Positions 18,899 to 26,415 of a DNA stretch of 64,000 bases are shown here, piece by piece. The stretch spans positions 1 through 64,000 of the forward strand of contig CAYZTM010000018.1 in NCBI GenBank assembly GCA_964481425.1. The letters run 5' to 3'. The stretch comes from MKUN01 sp964481425. GTDB taxonomy: Bacteria; Bacteroidota; Bacteroidia; Chitinophagales; Chitinophagaceae. The notes below the pieces were generated by a model that was not told the DNA's origin, ran no database searches, and worked only from the letters and a program-made list of their open reading frames with translations. The position numbers were made by a program, and so were the translations under genes. Positions within the stretch are counted from its first letter, which is position 1; every line of letters starts with the position of its first letter.

Positions 18899-18948
18899 TT
18901 ATTTTTGTCTATTGATTAGATTATGCGTAAAATTCTCCTTTTTTTTTA

Positions 18949-18968
18949 GCATCAACAAACTTTGATGC
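18949..18968 (-). promoter_or_regulatory. Inverted repeat in the leader of the polysaccharide operon
   Basis: GCATCAA (18949-18955) and TTGATGC (18962-18968) are perfect complements separated by 6 bp, 51 bp upstream of the wza-like start codon. A nine-base A tract and AGGAG follow on the transcribed strand, so it is not a terminator. It could be an operator or a leader hairpin; I cannot decide which. Confidence 0.35.
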
Positions 18969-19029
18969 CTGTAAAACTGAATATTAAAGATAAGCTAAAA
19001 CTATTAGCCGCTATAGCTGTTATTACAAT

Positions 19030-19485
19030 ATGCAGGTGCACAAAATAGAACGAAAGCAAATTATTCCGGCCCCCATCAGCACGGTCTGGAACTTCTTCAG
19101 CGATCCCGGCAACCTGGCCATACTCACGCCGCCTTACATGAAGATGAAGGTGACCTCGGGCGCATTGCCGGAGCAGATATACGCCGGCCAGATCATTACC
19201 TACAGGCTTTTCCCCTTTCCGGGCATACCGGTCAACTGGATGACCGAGATAACACAGGTAGTACCTGGAAAGCTCTTTGTAGACGAACAGCGGAAAGGGC
19301 CCTATAAGATATGGCACCACGAACACCATTTTGAAATGATCAATGGCCAGTGTCATATGACCGATATTGTGCATTATGTAGTGCCTTTACCGCTTTTAGG
19401 AGCCTTGGCCCATTCGCTCTTCATAAAAAGGCAATTAGATAATATCTTTGATTACAGGCAACGCAAAGTAGCAGGTATCTTTTAA
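19030..19485 (+). CDS. SRPBCC family protein
   Basis: A 151-residue START/Bet v1-like (SRPBCC) protein, a helix-grip fold with a hydrophobic cavity. Visible family signs are the N-terminal strand VHKIERKQIIPAPISTVWNFFSDPGNLAILTPPYM, a central strand with GPYKIWHHEHHFEMING, and the last helix HSLFIKRQLDNIFDYRQRKVA. Relatives are commonly found beside cobalamin-binding MerR regulators and carotenoid or photolyase genes in several phyla. It starts the plus-strand run SRPBCC, MerR, ECF sigma, isomerase, with 67 bp to the regulator. The ligand is unknown. Confidence 0.8.
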   Translation: MQVHKIERKQIIPAPISTVWNFFSDPGNLAILTPPYMKMKVTSGALPEQIYAGQIITYRLFPFPGIPVNWMTEITQVVPGKLFVDEQRKGPYKIWHHEHHFEMINGQCHMTDIVHYVVPLPLLGALAHSLFIKRQLDNIFDYRQRKVAGIF

Positions 19486-19488
19486 CCC

Positions 19489-19521
19489 TTGTTTAAACTT
19501 TTACCTTTCAACTATTGTTAA
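19489..19521 (+). promoter_or_regulatory. TTGTTTAA-type elements upstream of the MerR/B12 regulator
   Basis: TTGTTTAAAC (19489-19498, containing the palindrome GTTTAAAC) and TTGTTAA (19515-19521) lie 30-64 bp upstream of ATG 19553. The octamer TTGTTTAA recurs as an inverted pair at the downstream sigma gene. A -7-like TACCTTTC (19502-19509) sits between them. Use as an autoregulatory operator is inference. Confidence 0.35.
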
Positions 19522-19552
19522 TCATAAAAAAAGCGTGGCCATAGCAGATGAA

Positions 19553-20431
19553 ATGAATAGGTTCAGTATCCGCGATATAGAGAACCTTACCGGCATAAAA
19601 GCACATACCATACGGATATGGGAACAACGCTACGGGATCATGCAGCCCAAGCGAACGGTAACCAATATCCGCTATTATGATGCTGCAGACCTTAAAATGG
19701 CCCTACGCATCGCCTTGCTTAACAATTACGGCTATAAAATATCGCGCATCAGCGATATGACCGAGCTGGAGATGAATTCACTTATCCAGAAGATCAGCGA
19801 CAAGGAGTTCAAACTACAGCTTATTGTCAATGAGTTGCTGGAAGCAACTTTGACGATGGACACGGGACAGTTTGAATTGTTGATCAATATGTACCTGAAA
19901 AAGCATGGTATTGAGCAAACAATGGAGCACCTGGTCTTTAATTTCCTGGAAAAGATAGGATTGATGTGGATGACCGACAGGATATTCCCTGCACAGGAGC
20001 ATCTTATCAGCAATATTATCTATCGCAAGTTAGCATTGGCCATTGAACAGTTGCCCCTGAACGTAAATGTAGCGCCTGAGGTATTGCTTTTCCTGCCGGA
20101 AGGCGAAATACACGATATAGGCCTGCAATACGTAAATTACCTTTTGCTCAAAAAGGGTAAACCTACCATCTACCTGGGACCAAACTCGCCTATGAATGAA
20201 GTACAATTCGTATATGAGACGAAGCAACCCAAATATGTCTACCTGCACCTCACCTCTATTATAGAAGAATTTGACGGCAACAGATATTTACAACAGTTGG
20301 CAGCCAATTTCCCTTCAGCTACCATATTTGTATCCGGTGCTATGCTCAGTTCACGTAAATACAAACCTGCTGAAAATATGAAATTCTTCTATACACTATC
20401 AGATGTCCGTGAAATGGTACATTCTCTTTAA
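19553..20431 (+). CDS. MerR-family regulator with CarH-type cobalamin-binding domain
   Basis: A 292-residue regulator (numbered from ATG 19553). The N-terminal MerR helix-turn-helix reads SIRDIENLTGIKAHTIRIWEQRYGI with NIRYYDAADL. The C-terminal half has both signatures of the CarH/LitR photoreceptors: W139-x9-E149-H150 (WMTDRIFPAQEH) in the four-helix cap, and E185-x-H187-x2-G190 (EIHDIG) in the Rossmann-like B12 domain, where the histidine is the lower cobalt ligand. In known members adenosylcobalamin holds a repressor tetramer in the dark and light dissolves it. Its neighbours are an ECF sigma gene and idi. A GTG six codons upstream (19535) is a possible alternative start, but homologous N-termini begin at MNxxSI. 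Confidence 0.88.
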   Translation: MNRFSIRDIENLTGIKAHTIRIWEQRYGIMQPKRTVTNIRYYDAADLKMALRIALLNNYGYKISRISDMTELEMNSLIQKISDKEFKLQLIVNELLEATLTMDTGQFELLINMYLKKHGIEQTMEHLVFNFLEKIGLMWMTDRIFPAQEHLISNIIYRKLALAIEQLPLNVNVAPEVLLFLPEGEIHDIGLQYVNYLLLKKGKPTIYLGPNSPMNEVQFVYETKQPKYVYLHLTSIIEEFDGNRYLQQLAANFPSATIFVSGAMLSSRKYKPAENMKFFYTLSDVREMVHSL

Positions 20432-20502
20432 TTAGCCGATTATCTTTATTGTTCAACTTTATTTATACAAAGTATAAACAAAAACAATTACTGCCGGGCA
20501 TA

Positions 20503-20540
20503 ATTTTGTTTAAGTTTGACTTAAAATCATTAAACAAAAT
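20503..20540 (+). promoter_or_regulatory. Promoter of the ECF sigma gene inside a perfect 11-bp inverted repeat
   Basis: ATTTTGTTTAA (20503-20513) and its exact complement TTAAACAAAAT (20530-20540) are separated by 16 bp. The left arm overlaps a perfect -7 element TAAGTTTG (20511-20518); the right arm ends in the sigma gene start codon (ATG 20539). Predicted transcription start is near 20522, between the arms. A protein bound across both arms would block transcription; the adjacent MerR/B12 protein is the obvious candidate. Confidence 0.55.
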
Positions 20541-21036
20541 GACTGCGACGGACTTCAACGAATTGGTGGTTTTACATAGCGATTTTCTGAGACCATATGC
20601 CATCTCGCTTACCCGCGATCCTGAAAATGCCAAAGACCTGTTCCAGGAAACCATGTTCAAGGCTTTACTTAATCGCGATAAGTATCAATTTGGTACTAAC
20701 CTTAAAGCATGGCTGCACACCATTATGCGCAATATTTTCATAAACGGGTACAGGCGTAATAAGAGATATGTACATACCGACAACCTGCCAGCCGCTGATG
20801 CTTATAATTATATGAAGGGAAACCCGGTACTCAACCATGGTATCAGCAATATGAGAGTAGCTGAAATTGAAGAAGCCATTAATGGCCTGCCCCAAATATT
20901 CAGGGTGGCTTTCGAATTGCACTATACAGGGTACAAATACCAGGAAATAGCCGAGTTGCTTCATGAGCCATTAGGTACTATAAAAAGCCGCATACACTTT
21001 GCCCGCAAGATGCTGATGGCAAACCTGGAGCGGTAA
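20539..21036 (+). CDS. ECF-type RNA polymerase sigma factor
   Basis: A 165-residue group 4 sigma factor. Region 2 includes HSDFLRPYAISLTRDPENAKDLFQETMFKAL and AWLHTIMRNIFINGYRR; region 4 includes LHYTGYKYQEIAELLHEPLGTIKSRIHFARKML, the -35-recognition helix-turn-helix. No anti-sigma gene is next to it. It lies 107 bp after the B12-binding regulator and 33 bp before idi, the same pairing as light-controlled LitR/LitS-type loci described in actinomycetes. ATG 20539 was chosen because upstream in-frame sequence contains the promoter and inverted repeat and does not resemble sigma region 2. Confidence 0.92.
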   Translation: MTATDFNELVVLHSDFLRPYAISLTRDPENAKDLFQETMFKALLNRDKYQFGTNLKAWLHTIMRNIFINGYRRNKRYVHTDNLPAADAYNYMKGNPVLNHGISNMRVAEIEEAINGLPQIFRVAFELHYTGYKYQEIAELLHEPLGTIKSRIHFARKMLMANLER

Positions 21037-21057
21037 GTAATATTGATACAACATCTT

Positions 21058-21065
21058 TAACTTTG
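21058..21065 (+). promoter_or_regulatory. -7 element of idi, leaderless layout
   Basis: TAACTTTG matches TAnnTTTG perfectly and is separated from ATG 21070 by only 4 bp, so the predicted transcript starts at or one base before the start codon. No -33 TTTG lies at the normal spacing, so a different sigma factor or activator may help. Confidence 0.5.
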
Positions 21066-21069
21066 AGTC

Positions 21070-21609
21070 ATGGCTATTGAAAAAAATAAGGTCATACTGG
21101 TAAATGAGCGTAATGAATGGCTGGGGACCAAGGATAAAATGGAAGCTCATAAAGAAGGCTTATTACACAGGGCCTTATCAGTATTTGTCCTGAACTCAAA
21201 GAATGAATTACTCATTCAGCAGCGTGCCGATGAAAAATATCATTCCGGGGGCCTGTGGAGTAACACCTGCTGTTCCCATCCTGCTTATGGAGAAAGCAGT
21301 ATAGCCGCTGCCCACCGCAGGCTTAAAGAGGAACTGGGTTTCGATTGCGAACTTGAACCCATATTCACGCTATGTTACAACGCTGTGATGGATAATGGTC
21401 TTGTCGAAAATGAATATGATACTATCTTTTATGGTACTTATGATGGCGATATCCAACCGGCACCGGAAGAGGTACAGGATTACCGTTTCATACCCGTAAG
21501 TGAATTAGAAAAACAAATGCAGGAAACACCCAACAAATTCACAGCCTGGTTACATCTGGCATTGCCCCAATTTATAACCTACCTGAAAGAAAGACCTGCT
21601 GCTGCTTAA
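21070..21609 (+). CDS. idi: Isopentenyl-diphosphate delta-isomerase, type 1
   Basis: A 179-residue Nudix-fold isomerase interconverting IPP and DMAPP. Family residues are present: HRALSVFVLN, the catalytic cysteine in SNTCCSHP (about residue 67), the Nudix-like RLKEELGFD, and ENEYDTIF with the catalytic and metal-binding glutamates. Type 1 isomerase is not essential when the MEP pathway makes both isomers, and in Bacteroidota it is often found with carotenoid genes. Here it follows the B12-regulator/sigma pair; no crt gene is present in the window. The stop overlaps the convergent gene's stop in the palindrome TTAA (21606-21609). Confidence 0.95.
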   Translation: MAIEKNKVILVNERNEWLGTKDKMEAHKEGLLHRALSVFVLNSKNELLIQQRADEKYHSGGLWSNTCCSHPAYGESSIAAAHRRLKEELGFDCELEPIFTLCYNAVMDNGLVENEYDTIFYGTYDGDIQPAPEEVQDYRFIPVSELEKQMQETPNKFTAWLHLALPQFITYLKERPAAA

Positions 21610-23072
21610 TCCTGGTATTCGTAACAGCCAATGTCTATGGTATTGTGTACCCTTGGCTGGTCATCAAGATCATTAGCCAATCCCATAAATGTAACGGGTG
21701 TGCCTTTGTCTATCATGGAAGAACCACTGGTAGCGTGGTAGTCGAATTTACTGTAATCGGCAAACTTAGGGTCAGGGCTACCGGCATCTGTGTTGAACAT
21801 GCATCCGTTCTTAATAACAGAGCCATCTATCGCGTCCGGACCATCCTTTATCAAACAGTGATCGAGAGTAACATTGTAGGCAAAACCATCTTTTTTGTTA
21901 CATACCAATTCATTGTCCAGAGAGCCCCATACCACGCAGTTGGTAAGGGTAGCATTCATATCGCCGCCCACATAGTGCGTATCATCTATCTGCAGGTAGT
22001 TAAGTATAGCCCCTGTAGGCTCCTGTATATGGCTTACTTTATCATTGCCGAATACTACAAAGTCACAGTTCTTAAAGTTATACGTACCCCCTCGTATCAA
22101 TGCCAGAGCCTCAGCACCACAGGTGTGTACCAGGCAGTTCTCCCCGCTTACATTCGCACCTATGGATAGTATACCATAGCCAATGGAATTATTTATTATC
22201 GTGTGATCGAGGAATAGCGATGCCCTTAAGCCGCTTGAGTCGTCCCAGCCTGCATATATGCCTGACGCATACCAGCCCCCCGCACTATTGCCGCAGTTAC
22301 TTATGATCGTATAATGCAACTCACTGTTCTGGCTCTGCGGCATAAAGGCAATGCCGCCCCATTCGCCCGGATAACCTTCGTAGCCAAAATAATAACGGTC
22401 TATCCTGTCGCCCTGAAATATTACACTGTCTGTCTTTGTTCCATTGGCTTTCAAGGTTCCATACACAAAGAGCCTGCTGTCCGCATGCATATATATACGG
22501 CATCCGGGCGGGATAGTAAGGGTGGCGCCGGGTAATACCAACAGGCTATGTATGATCACATATGGCTTATCGGTCAACCAGGTCTGCGAAGATGATATAG
22601 TATCGATCCCACCTACCAGATAGTGTGCATTTTGTCCGTATGCTGTAAAGGGCAACTCGTAATCTTTCCCGTTCAAAGTAGCTACCAACTTATCTTCCAC
22701 CACAAAAGGCGTGTTCTCATTTGTCGGGTCTATTTTCACAGTTGCAAATACAAAAGCACTATCGTGAGGTGCAATTTCCAGGTCCGTAATGGTCTTCCCT
22801 GAATAGCCATCTACATTGAGATGAAAGTAGGATGCATCGCCACCTGCCATCCTTATCGAGGATATTTTGATCTTTTCGTTTTGTGGATTATATATCAAAA
22901 AACTGCTGGTAAAGCTACCCTGCGCCGTAAATACTGTATCAAAAGCGAGGGTATCGGTAGAGAACTTCAGTTCTCCCCCATTGGTCAGCAATCTCGTCTT
23001 TTTGCATGATGAGCCCATCATTGCTGCCAGTACCAGTACAAACAAGAGAAAATATGGAAAACGGTAACGCAT
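21606..23072 (-). CDS. Lipoprotein with right-handed beta-helix (choice-of-anchor Q type)
   Basis: A 488-residue protein with a signal peptide ending in the lipobox MGSSC (Cys about residue 23). The first 140 residues look like an Ig-like domain (DTLAFDTVFTAQGSFTSSFLIYNPQ, SAFVFATVKIDP), followed by a long stretch of short parallel strands (LTIPPGCRIYMHADSRLFVYGTLKANGT, LHYTIISNCG, LDHTIINNSIGYGIL) typical of a right-handed beta helix. It ends in DDQPRVHNTIDIGCYEYQ, the usual end of Bacteroidota choice-of-anchor Q lipoproteins. Likely surface- or periplasm-anchored; substrate unknown. Confidence 0.82.
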   Translation of the reverse strand: MRYRFPYFLLFVLVLAAMMGSSCKKTRLLTNGGELKFSTDTLAFDTVFTAQGSFTSSFLIYNPQNEKIKISSIRMAGGDASYFHLNVDGYSGKTITDLEIAPHDSAFVFATVKIDPTNENTPFVVEDKLVATLNGKDYELPFTAYGQNAHYLVGGIDTISSSQTWLTDKPYVIIHSLLVLPGATLTIPPGCRIYMHADSRLFVYGTLKANGTKTDSVIFQGDRIDRYYFGYEGYPGEWGGIAFMPQSQNSELHYTIISNCGNSAGGWYASGIYAGWDDSSGLRASLFLDHTIINNSIGYGILSIGANVSGENCLVHTCGAEALALIRGGTYNFKNCDFVVFGNDKVSHIQEPTGAILNYLQIDDTHYVGGDMNATLTNCVVWGSLDNELVCNKKDGFAYNVTLDHCLIKDGPDAIDGSVIKNGCMFNTDAGSPDPKFADYSKFDYHATSGSSMIDKGTPVTFMGLANDLDDQPRVHNTIDIGCYEYQD

Positions 23073-23094
23073 TATTTCATTATACCTTGGGCCG

Positions 23095-23127
23095 TAAAGT
23101 TAAGTAAGTGAATGGATAACGCTCAAA
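23095..23127 (-). promoter_or_regulatory. Predicted promoter of the beta-helix lipoprotein gene
   Basis: On the minus strand TTTG (23127-23124) and TAACTTTA (23102-23095) are separated by 21 bp, close to the Bacteroidota -33/-7 consensus with one mismatch in -7. Predicted start near 23091, leader of about 19 nt to ATG 23072. Confidence 0.5.
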
Positions 23128-23159
23128 GAGGGTTAAATATTTTTCAGTTCGCTTAATAC

Positions 23160-23190
23160 TTTGCATTGCGCCCATTGCAGTTTACTTTTG
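23160..23190 (+). promoter_or_regulatory. Predicted promoter of the SAM hydroxide adenosyltransferase-like gene
   Basis: TTTG (23160-23163), a 19-bp spacer and TACTTTTG (23183-23190) match the Bacteroidota consensus at every fixed position. Predicted start near 23194, leaving about 5 nt before ATG 23199. It is the best full promoter in the window. Confidence 0.75.
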
Positions 23191-23198
23191 TTGCATAC

Positions 23199-23993
23199 AT
23201 GGCTTGTATCACTTTGTTGTCGGACCTTGGGCTGCAGGATGCGTCAGTAGCGGCTGCAAAGGGTATCATTATGCAGCAGGCAAAGGGCGTGGAGCTCGTT
23301 GACCTATCACACATGGTAGAGCCTTATCACCTGCAGCAAGCCGCCTATCTTACCGCAGCTTCTTACCTCAATTTCCCGGCAGGCAGTTGCCACATACTTC
23401 TATTCGACATATTTTCAGAAAAACTGCCCACTCTGTTGCTTTGTTCCTATCAAGGTCACTATTTCCTTGCGCCTGATAATGGCCTGCTCCCACTCGCGTT
23501 CAATAGAGTACCCGATAAGGTGTGGAATTGCTACGAGCTTGGCCCGGGTGGCAAGATCAAAAACTGGATAAGCGAAGCAGGCAAGATCGCCAACGAACTG
23601 CAAACCAAAGATCCCGGCGACCTGGGCCTTGAACCCTGTGCATTGAAAAAAGCCCCCCAACATTGGCGGCCCCGTATAGAACCGAATATGGCTGAATGCC
23701 AGGTGATACATATTGACCGGTTTGAGAATGTGGTAGTTAATATCACGAAAAAAGAATTTGAGGACCTGCGCAAGGACCGAACTTTCCGGATACAGTTCAT
23801 GCGCGACGAGGAGATAACTGCAATAAGCGAACATTACAACAATGTACGCGAAGGAGAGGAGCTCTGCCGTTTCAATACCACAGGTTACCTGGAGATATGC
23901 ATCAACAGGGGCAAGGCAGCGAGTTTATTCGGTTTGAAACTGAGCAAGGAGCAGCACCTTATTTATAACACCATCAAGATATTCTTCGAATGA
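23199..23993 (+). CDS. SAM hydroxide adenosyltransferase-like protein (DUF62 family)
   Basis: A 264-residue protein of the family that hydrolyses S-adenosylmethionine to adenosine and methionine (related to chlorinases and fluorinases). Family traits are MACITLLSDLGLQDASVAAAKG, VELVDLSHMVEPYHLQQAAYLTAASYLNFPAGSCHI, FLAPDNGLLPLAF and the C-terminal IHIDRFENVVVNI. The usual VDPGVGT-like motif after the third strand is replaced by LLFDIFSEKLPT. The start at ATG 23199 is set by the promoter and by the family N-terminus. The stop overlaps the next gene by four bases (ATGA), indicating one transcript. Confidence 0.82.
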   Translation: MACITLLSDLGLQDASVAAAKGIIMQQAKGVELVDLSHMVEPYHLQQAAYLTAASYLNFPAGSCHILLFDIFSEKLPTLLLCSYQGHYFLAPDNGLLPLAFNRVPDKVWNCYELGPGGKIKNWISEAGKIANELQTKDPGDLGLEPCALKKAPQHWRPRIEPNMAECQVIHIDRFENVVVNITKKEFEDLRKDRTFRIQFMRDEEITAISEHYNNVREGEELCRFNTTGYLEICINRGKAASLFGLKLSKEQHLIYNTIKIFFE

Positions 23994-24322
23994 TAGTACG
24001 CATAGTAAGGATGAGCTTCCGGGATGATGCCGTAGATGAATTCCTGGCACTATTCAATGAGCGCAAACAGCTTATAAGAAATTTTGAAGGCTGCCGGCAC
24101 CTTGAGCTTTGGCAGGAAACAAAAGAGCCTAGTGTTTTCTTCACTTATAGCAAATGGGACACAGAGGCACACCTGGATCATTACCGCTTTTCAGATTTAT
24201 TCAAGGATACCTGGACTAAGACAAAAGCCCTTTTTGCAGATAAGCCGGGTGCTTGGAGCGTTATTCCTAAAATAGAAGTAAACGCTTACCCTGACGATAG
24301 TGACCAGTCTTCTGCTCTATAA
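23990..24322 (+). CDS. Antibiotic-biosynthesis-monooxygenase (ABM) domain protein
   Basis: A 110-residue ferredoxin-like-fold protein with ABM-domain features: MIVRIVRMSFRDDAVDEFLALF at the start, FEGCRHLELWQETKEPSVFFTYSKWDTEAHLDHYRFSDLFKDTW in the middle. Members are small dimeric monooxygenases or haem/quinone-binding proteins; the substrate cannot be assigned. Start overlaps the stop of the upstream gene (ATGA), so the two are probably translationally coupled. The 3' end overlaps the convergent HIT gene by 6 bp. Confidence 0.82.
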   Translation: MIVRIVRMSFRDDAVDEFLALFNERKQLIRNFEGCRHLELWQETKEPSVFFTYSKWDTEAHLDHYRFSDLFKDTWTKTKALFADKPGAWSVIPKIEVNAYPDDSDQSSAL

Positions 24323-24709
24323 ATTGGAGATTATTTTCTCTTGGATCTGTTTCAACCGGTCTGTACCCAATTTCAGTTTAGGCCTGGTAAAATTTAGATC
24401 ATCCGACGAATCGATAGGCACAAGATGCATATGGGCATGAGGTACTTCCAGCCCAAGCACACTTATACCGCACCTGTTGCACTCAAACGAACGCTCGATG
24501 GCCTTCGCTATGGGCTTGGCAAATACCAGCCAGCGGGCAAGCAGTTCATCTTCCACATCAAATATTTTATCGGTCTCTTTCTTGGGCACCACGAGCACAT
24601 GGCCTTCCCGCAAAGGGAAAATGTCCAGGAATGCATAGAAATATTCGTCCTCAGCTATCTTGTAAGAGGGTATCTCCCCGGCTATTATCTTAGAGAATAT
24701 CGAGCTCAT
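24317..24709 (-). CDS. HIT family protein (nucleotide hydrolase/transferase)
   Basis: A 130-residue histidine-triad protein with the catalytic motif HAHMHLV (about residues 90-96) and the N-terminal SSIFSKIIAGEIPSYKIAEDEYFYAFLDIFPLREGHVLVVPKKE block of the HINT/HIT branch. Members hydrolyse AMP-lysine, ADP-ribose-like or dinucleoside polyphosphate substrates. It begins 1 bp after the greA stop and is almost certainly co-transcribed with it, an arrangement common in Bacteroidota. Confidence 0.93.
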   Translation of the reverse strand: MSSIFSKIIAGEIPSYKIAEDEYFYAFLDIFPLREGHVLVVPKKETDKIFDVEDELLARWLVFAKPIAKAIERSFECNRCGISVLGLEVPHAHMHLVPIDSSDDLNFTRPKLKLGTDRLKQIQEKIISNL

Positions 24710-24710
24710 T

Positions 24711-25184
24711 TTATACAGATATGGCTTCGATCTTGAATTTCAGTATTCCACCCGGGGCGGTAACCTCCGCTACATCGCCTACTTCTTTACCTAACAGGCC
24801 CTTGCCTATGGGAGATGTCACAGATATCTTACCCGATTTCAGATCGGCTTCCTTTTCTGAAACTATTTGGTATTCAACACTTTTCTTATTGCCAAGGTTG
24901 ATAAGCTTAACTTTGCTAAGTATAGAGACCTTACTGGTATCAATATCCTTTGCCTCAATCACCCGGGCAGTAATAATAGCTGCTTCCAGCTTTGCTATTT
25001 TGGCCTCGTGGTATCCCTGGGCTTCTTTTGCAGCGTCATACTCAGCATTCTCCTTCAGATCGCCCTTTTCACGGGCTTCAGCTATCTGGTGTGCTATTTC
25101 TGCACGGCCACTTGTCTTTAGCTGTGTCAGCTCTTCCTTCATTTGTTCTAAGGTCTCCTTCGATACATAATTTACACCTGACAT
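24711..25184 (-). CDS. greA: Transcription elongation factor GreA
   Basis: A 157-residue Gre factor: N-terminal coiled coil with the acidic tip GDLKENAEYDAAKE (about residues 40-53) that reaches the polymerase active centre and stimulates RNA cleavage, and a C-terminal FKBP-like domain (SVEYQIVSEKEADLKSGKISVTSPIGKGLLGK). The ATG at 25184 (MSGVNYVSKE) is preferred over a TTG two codons upstream. Upstream lies the terminator of the PorV gene; greA needs its own promoter or read-through. Confidence 0.96.
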   Translation of the reverse strand: MSGVNYVSKETLEQMKEELTQLKTSGRAEIAHQIAEAREKGDLKENAEYDAAKEAQGYHEAKIAKLEAAIITARVIEAKDIDTSKVSILSKVKLINLGNKKSVEYQIVSEKEADLKSGKISVTSPIGKGLLGKEVGDVAEVTAPGGILKFKIEAISV

Positions 25185-25207
25185 AATCAAAAATTTATTG
25201 GAACAAT

Positions 25208-25247
25208 AGAAAAAAATACAACGCCTCTGTGGTCATCAGAAGCGTTG
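25208..25247 (-). terminator. Rho-independent terminator after the PorV-like gene
   Basis: On the minus strand an 11-bp stem with one G-U pair (25247-25237 with 25229-25219) and a 7-base loop is followed by a U-rich tract (25217-25211 and beyond). It lies 35 bp after the PorV-like stop codon and ends the receptor/cargo/PorV operon before greA. Confidence 0.8.
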
Positions 25248-25281
25248 CATCTATGTAAAATTAAGGATTTTTTCTCTTTTC

Positions 25282-26394
25282 TTAATCTTCGTCGTCCGAT
25301 TTTGCCTTTTTAGAGCGGGTCATCAGGCGAAGCGAAATAGTGTGCACACCATTGGCAGGGTGCTGGGTAGGGCGGTAAGAATAATCGAGTGCCAGTATGG
25401 GGCCGTTGTCGCCTATGCCATGCTGTATGGTAGCACCTGCACAAAGGCCGGTGTACATGGTAACACTGTTAGCAGAACCGATACCCTTTTCGTAGCGATA
25501 ACCGCCACGCAGCATCAGGATATCCTGGAAAGAATACTCCAGGCCGCCACCTATATAGTCGTTGATGAACGAGTTAGAGGTAAAGTTCACCAAAACCGAC
25601 AACCTGTGTTTGGGTTTATCATTTTCACTCTTCAGGTGGTTCTCATCCAGGAAGAAGTCATATGAAGCACCCATTGCCAGGTAAGTAGGCATTTCGAATT
25701 TTTCTGAAGGGATAGACCTGTTCAGTTGATAATTGGCATTTTCCGGGGCATCACTATTGATAGCAAAACCAGGACCACTGAAGCGCATATTGGTACCTAT
25801 GTTGCGCAACGTGATACCAAAGTGGAAATTATCCCTCTTACCGGTCACATATTGCACACCTGCCTCGAAGGCAGCACCACTAGCATGAGCATTGGTTATC
25901 TGCTCTGTAACCATAGTAACGCCAACACCCGCATGTATACTGTTCGAAAAGGCCTTCGAATAACCAAGTTCTATGTTGTAAAAAGCAGGATTGAAATCAC
26001 CGATACCACCTTCCGGGTTGTTGTCATCAGTTATGGTAATGTTGCCAAAACTCATGGCCATGATATTAACCCCAAGTGCACCAAAATTGCCCAGCTTTTT
26101 CGACAAACCGATATTGTTCACTCCCACCTGAGACCCACTAAGGTATATGGTATGTGAAACACCGATCTCCATGTTGTCCGTGAACACAAGGCCGGCCATA
26201 TTGCATTTCATCGCCTCGAGGCCTTTGACACCGGAAACATTCATTCCAAACAAACCTGTGCTTTGTCCCCAGGGATTAATAAGCAACTCGGTCGCTCCGG
26301 CCTGGCCTGCACGGTCCTTATTGCCCGCAAAGGCTGAAACAGATGCGGCCAGGGTGCCGATCAGAAGGACTGCTTTGGGAGAAAAATTTTTCAT
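25282..26394 (-). CDS. PorV/PorQ family outer-membrane protein
   Basis: A 370-residue outer-membrane barrel with signal peptide (SPKAVLLIGTLAASVSAFAG). The N-terminal GQAGATELLINPWGQSTGLFGMNVSGVKGLEAMKCNMAGL and the strands YLSGSQVGVNNIGLSKKLGNFGALGVNIMAMSFG are the PorV pattern. PorV acts as a shuttle between the type IX translocon and the surface attachment machinery. It is last in an operon with a TonB-dependent receptor and a very large secreted protein, so it may be a dedicated partner rather than the general PorV. The last 20 residues are charged (KKAKSDDED). Confidence 0.85.
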   Translation of the reverse strand: MKNFSPKAVLLIGTLAASVSAFAGNKDRAGQAGATELLINPWGQSTGLFGMNVSGVKGLEAMKCNMAGLVFTDNMEIGVSHTIYLSGSQVGVNNIGLSKKLGNFGALGVNIMAMSFGNITITDDNNPEGGIGDFNPAFYNIELGYSKAFSNSIHAGVGVTMVTEQITNAHASGAAFEAGVQYVTGKRDNFHFGITLRNIGTNMRFSGPGFAINSDAPENANYQLNRSIPSEKFEMPTYLAMGASYDFFLDENHLKSENDKPKHRLSVLVNFTSNSFINDYIGGGLEYSFQDILMLRGGYRYEKGIGSANSVTMYTGLCAGATIQHGIGDNGPILALDYSYRPTQHPANGVHTISLRLMTRSKKAKSDDED

Positions 26395-26415
26395 AAATAC
26401 TCAACCTTTTTATTT

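Noticed and set aside
18900..18907. Perfect -7 element TATTTTTG on the plus strand just after the wza-like start
   Set aside because: No -33 element at suitable spacing and 122 bp from the next plus-strand gene; in AT-rich DNA chance matches are expected.
21606..23072. Carotenoid-related function for the lipoprotein next to idi
   Set aside because: It is convergent to idi, carries a lipobox and beta-helix repeats and has its own promoter; the adjacency is positional only.
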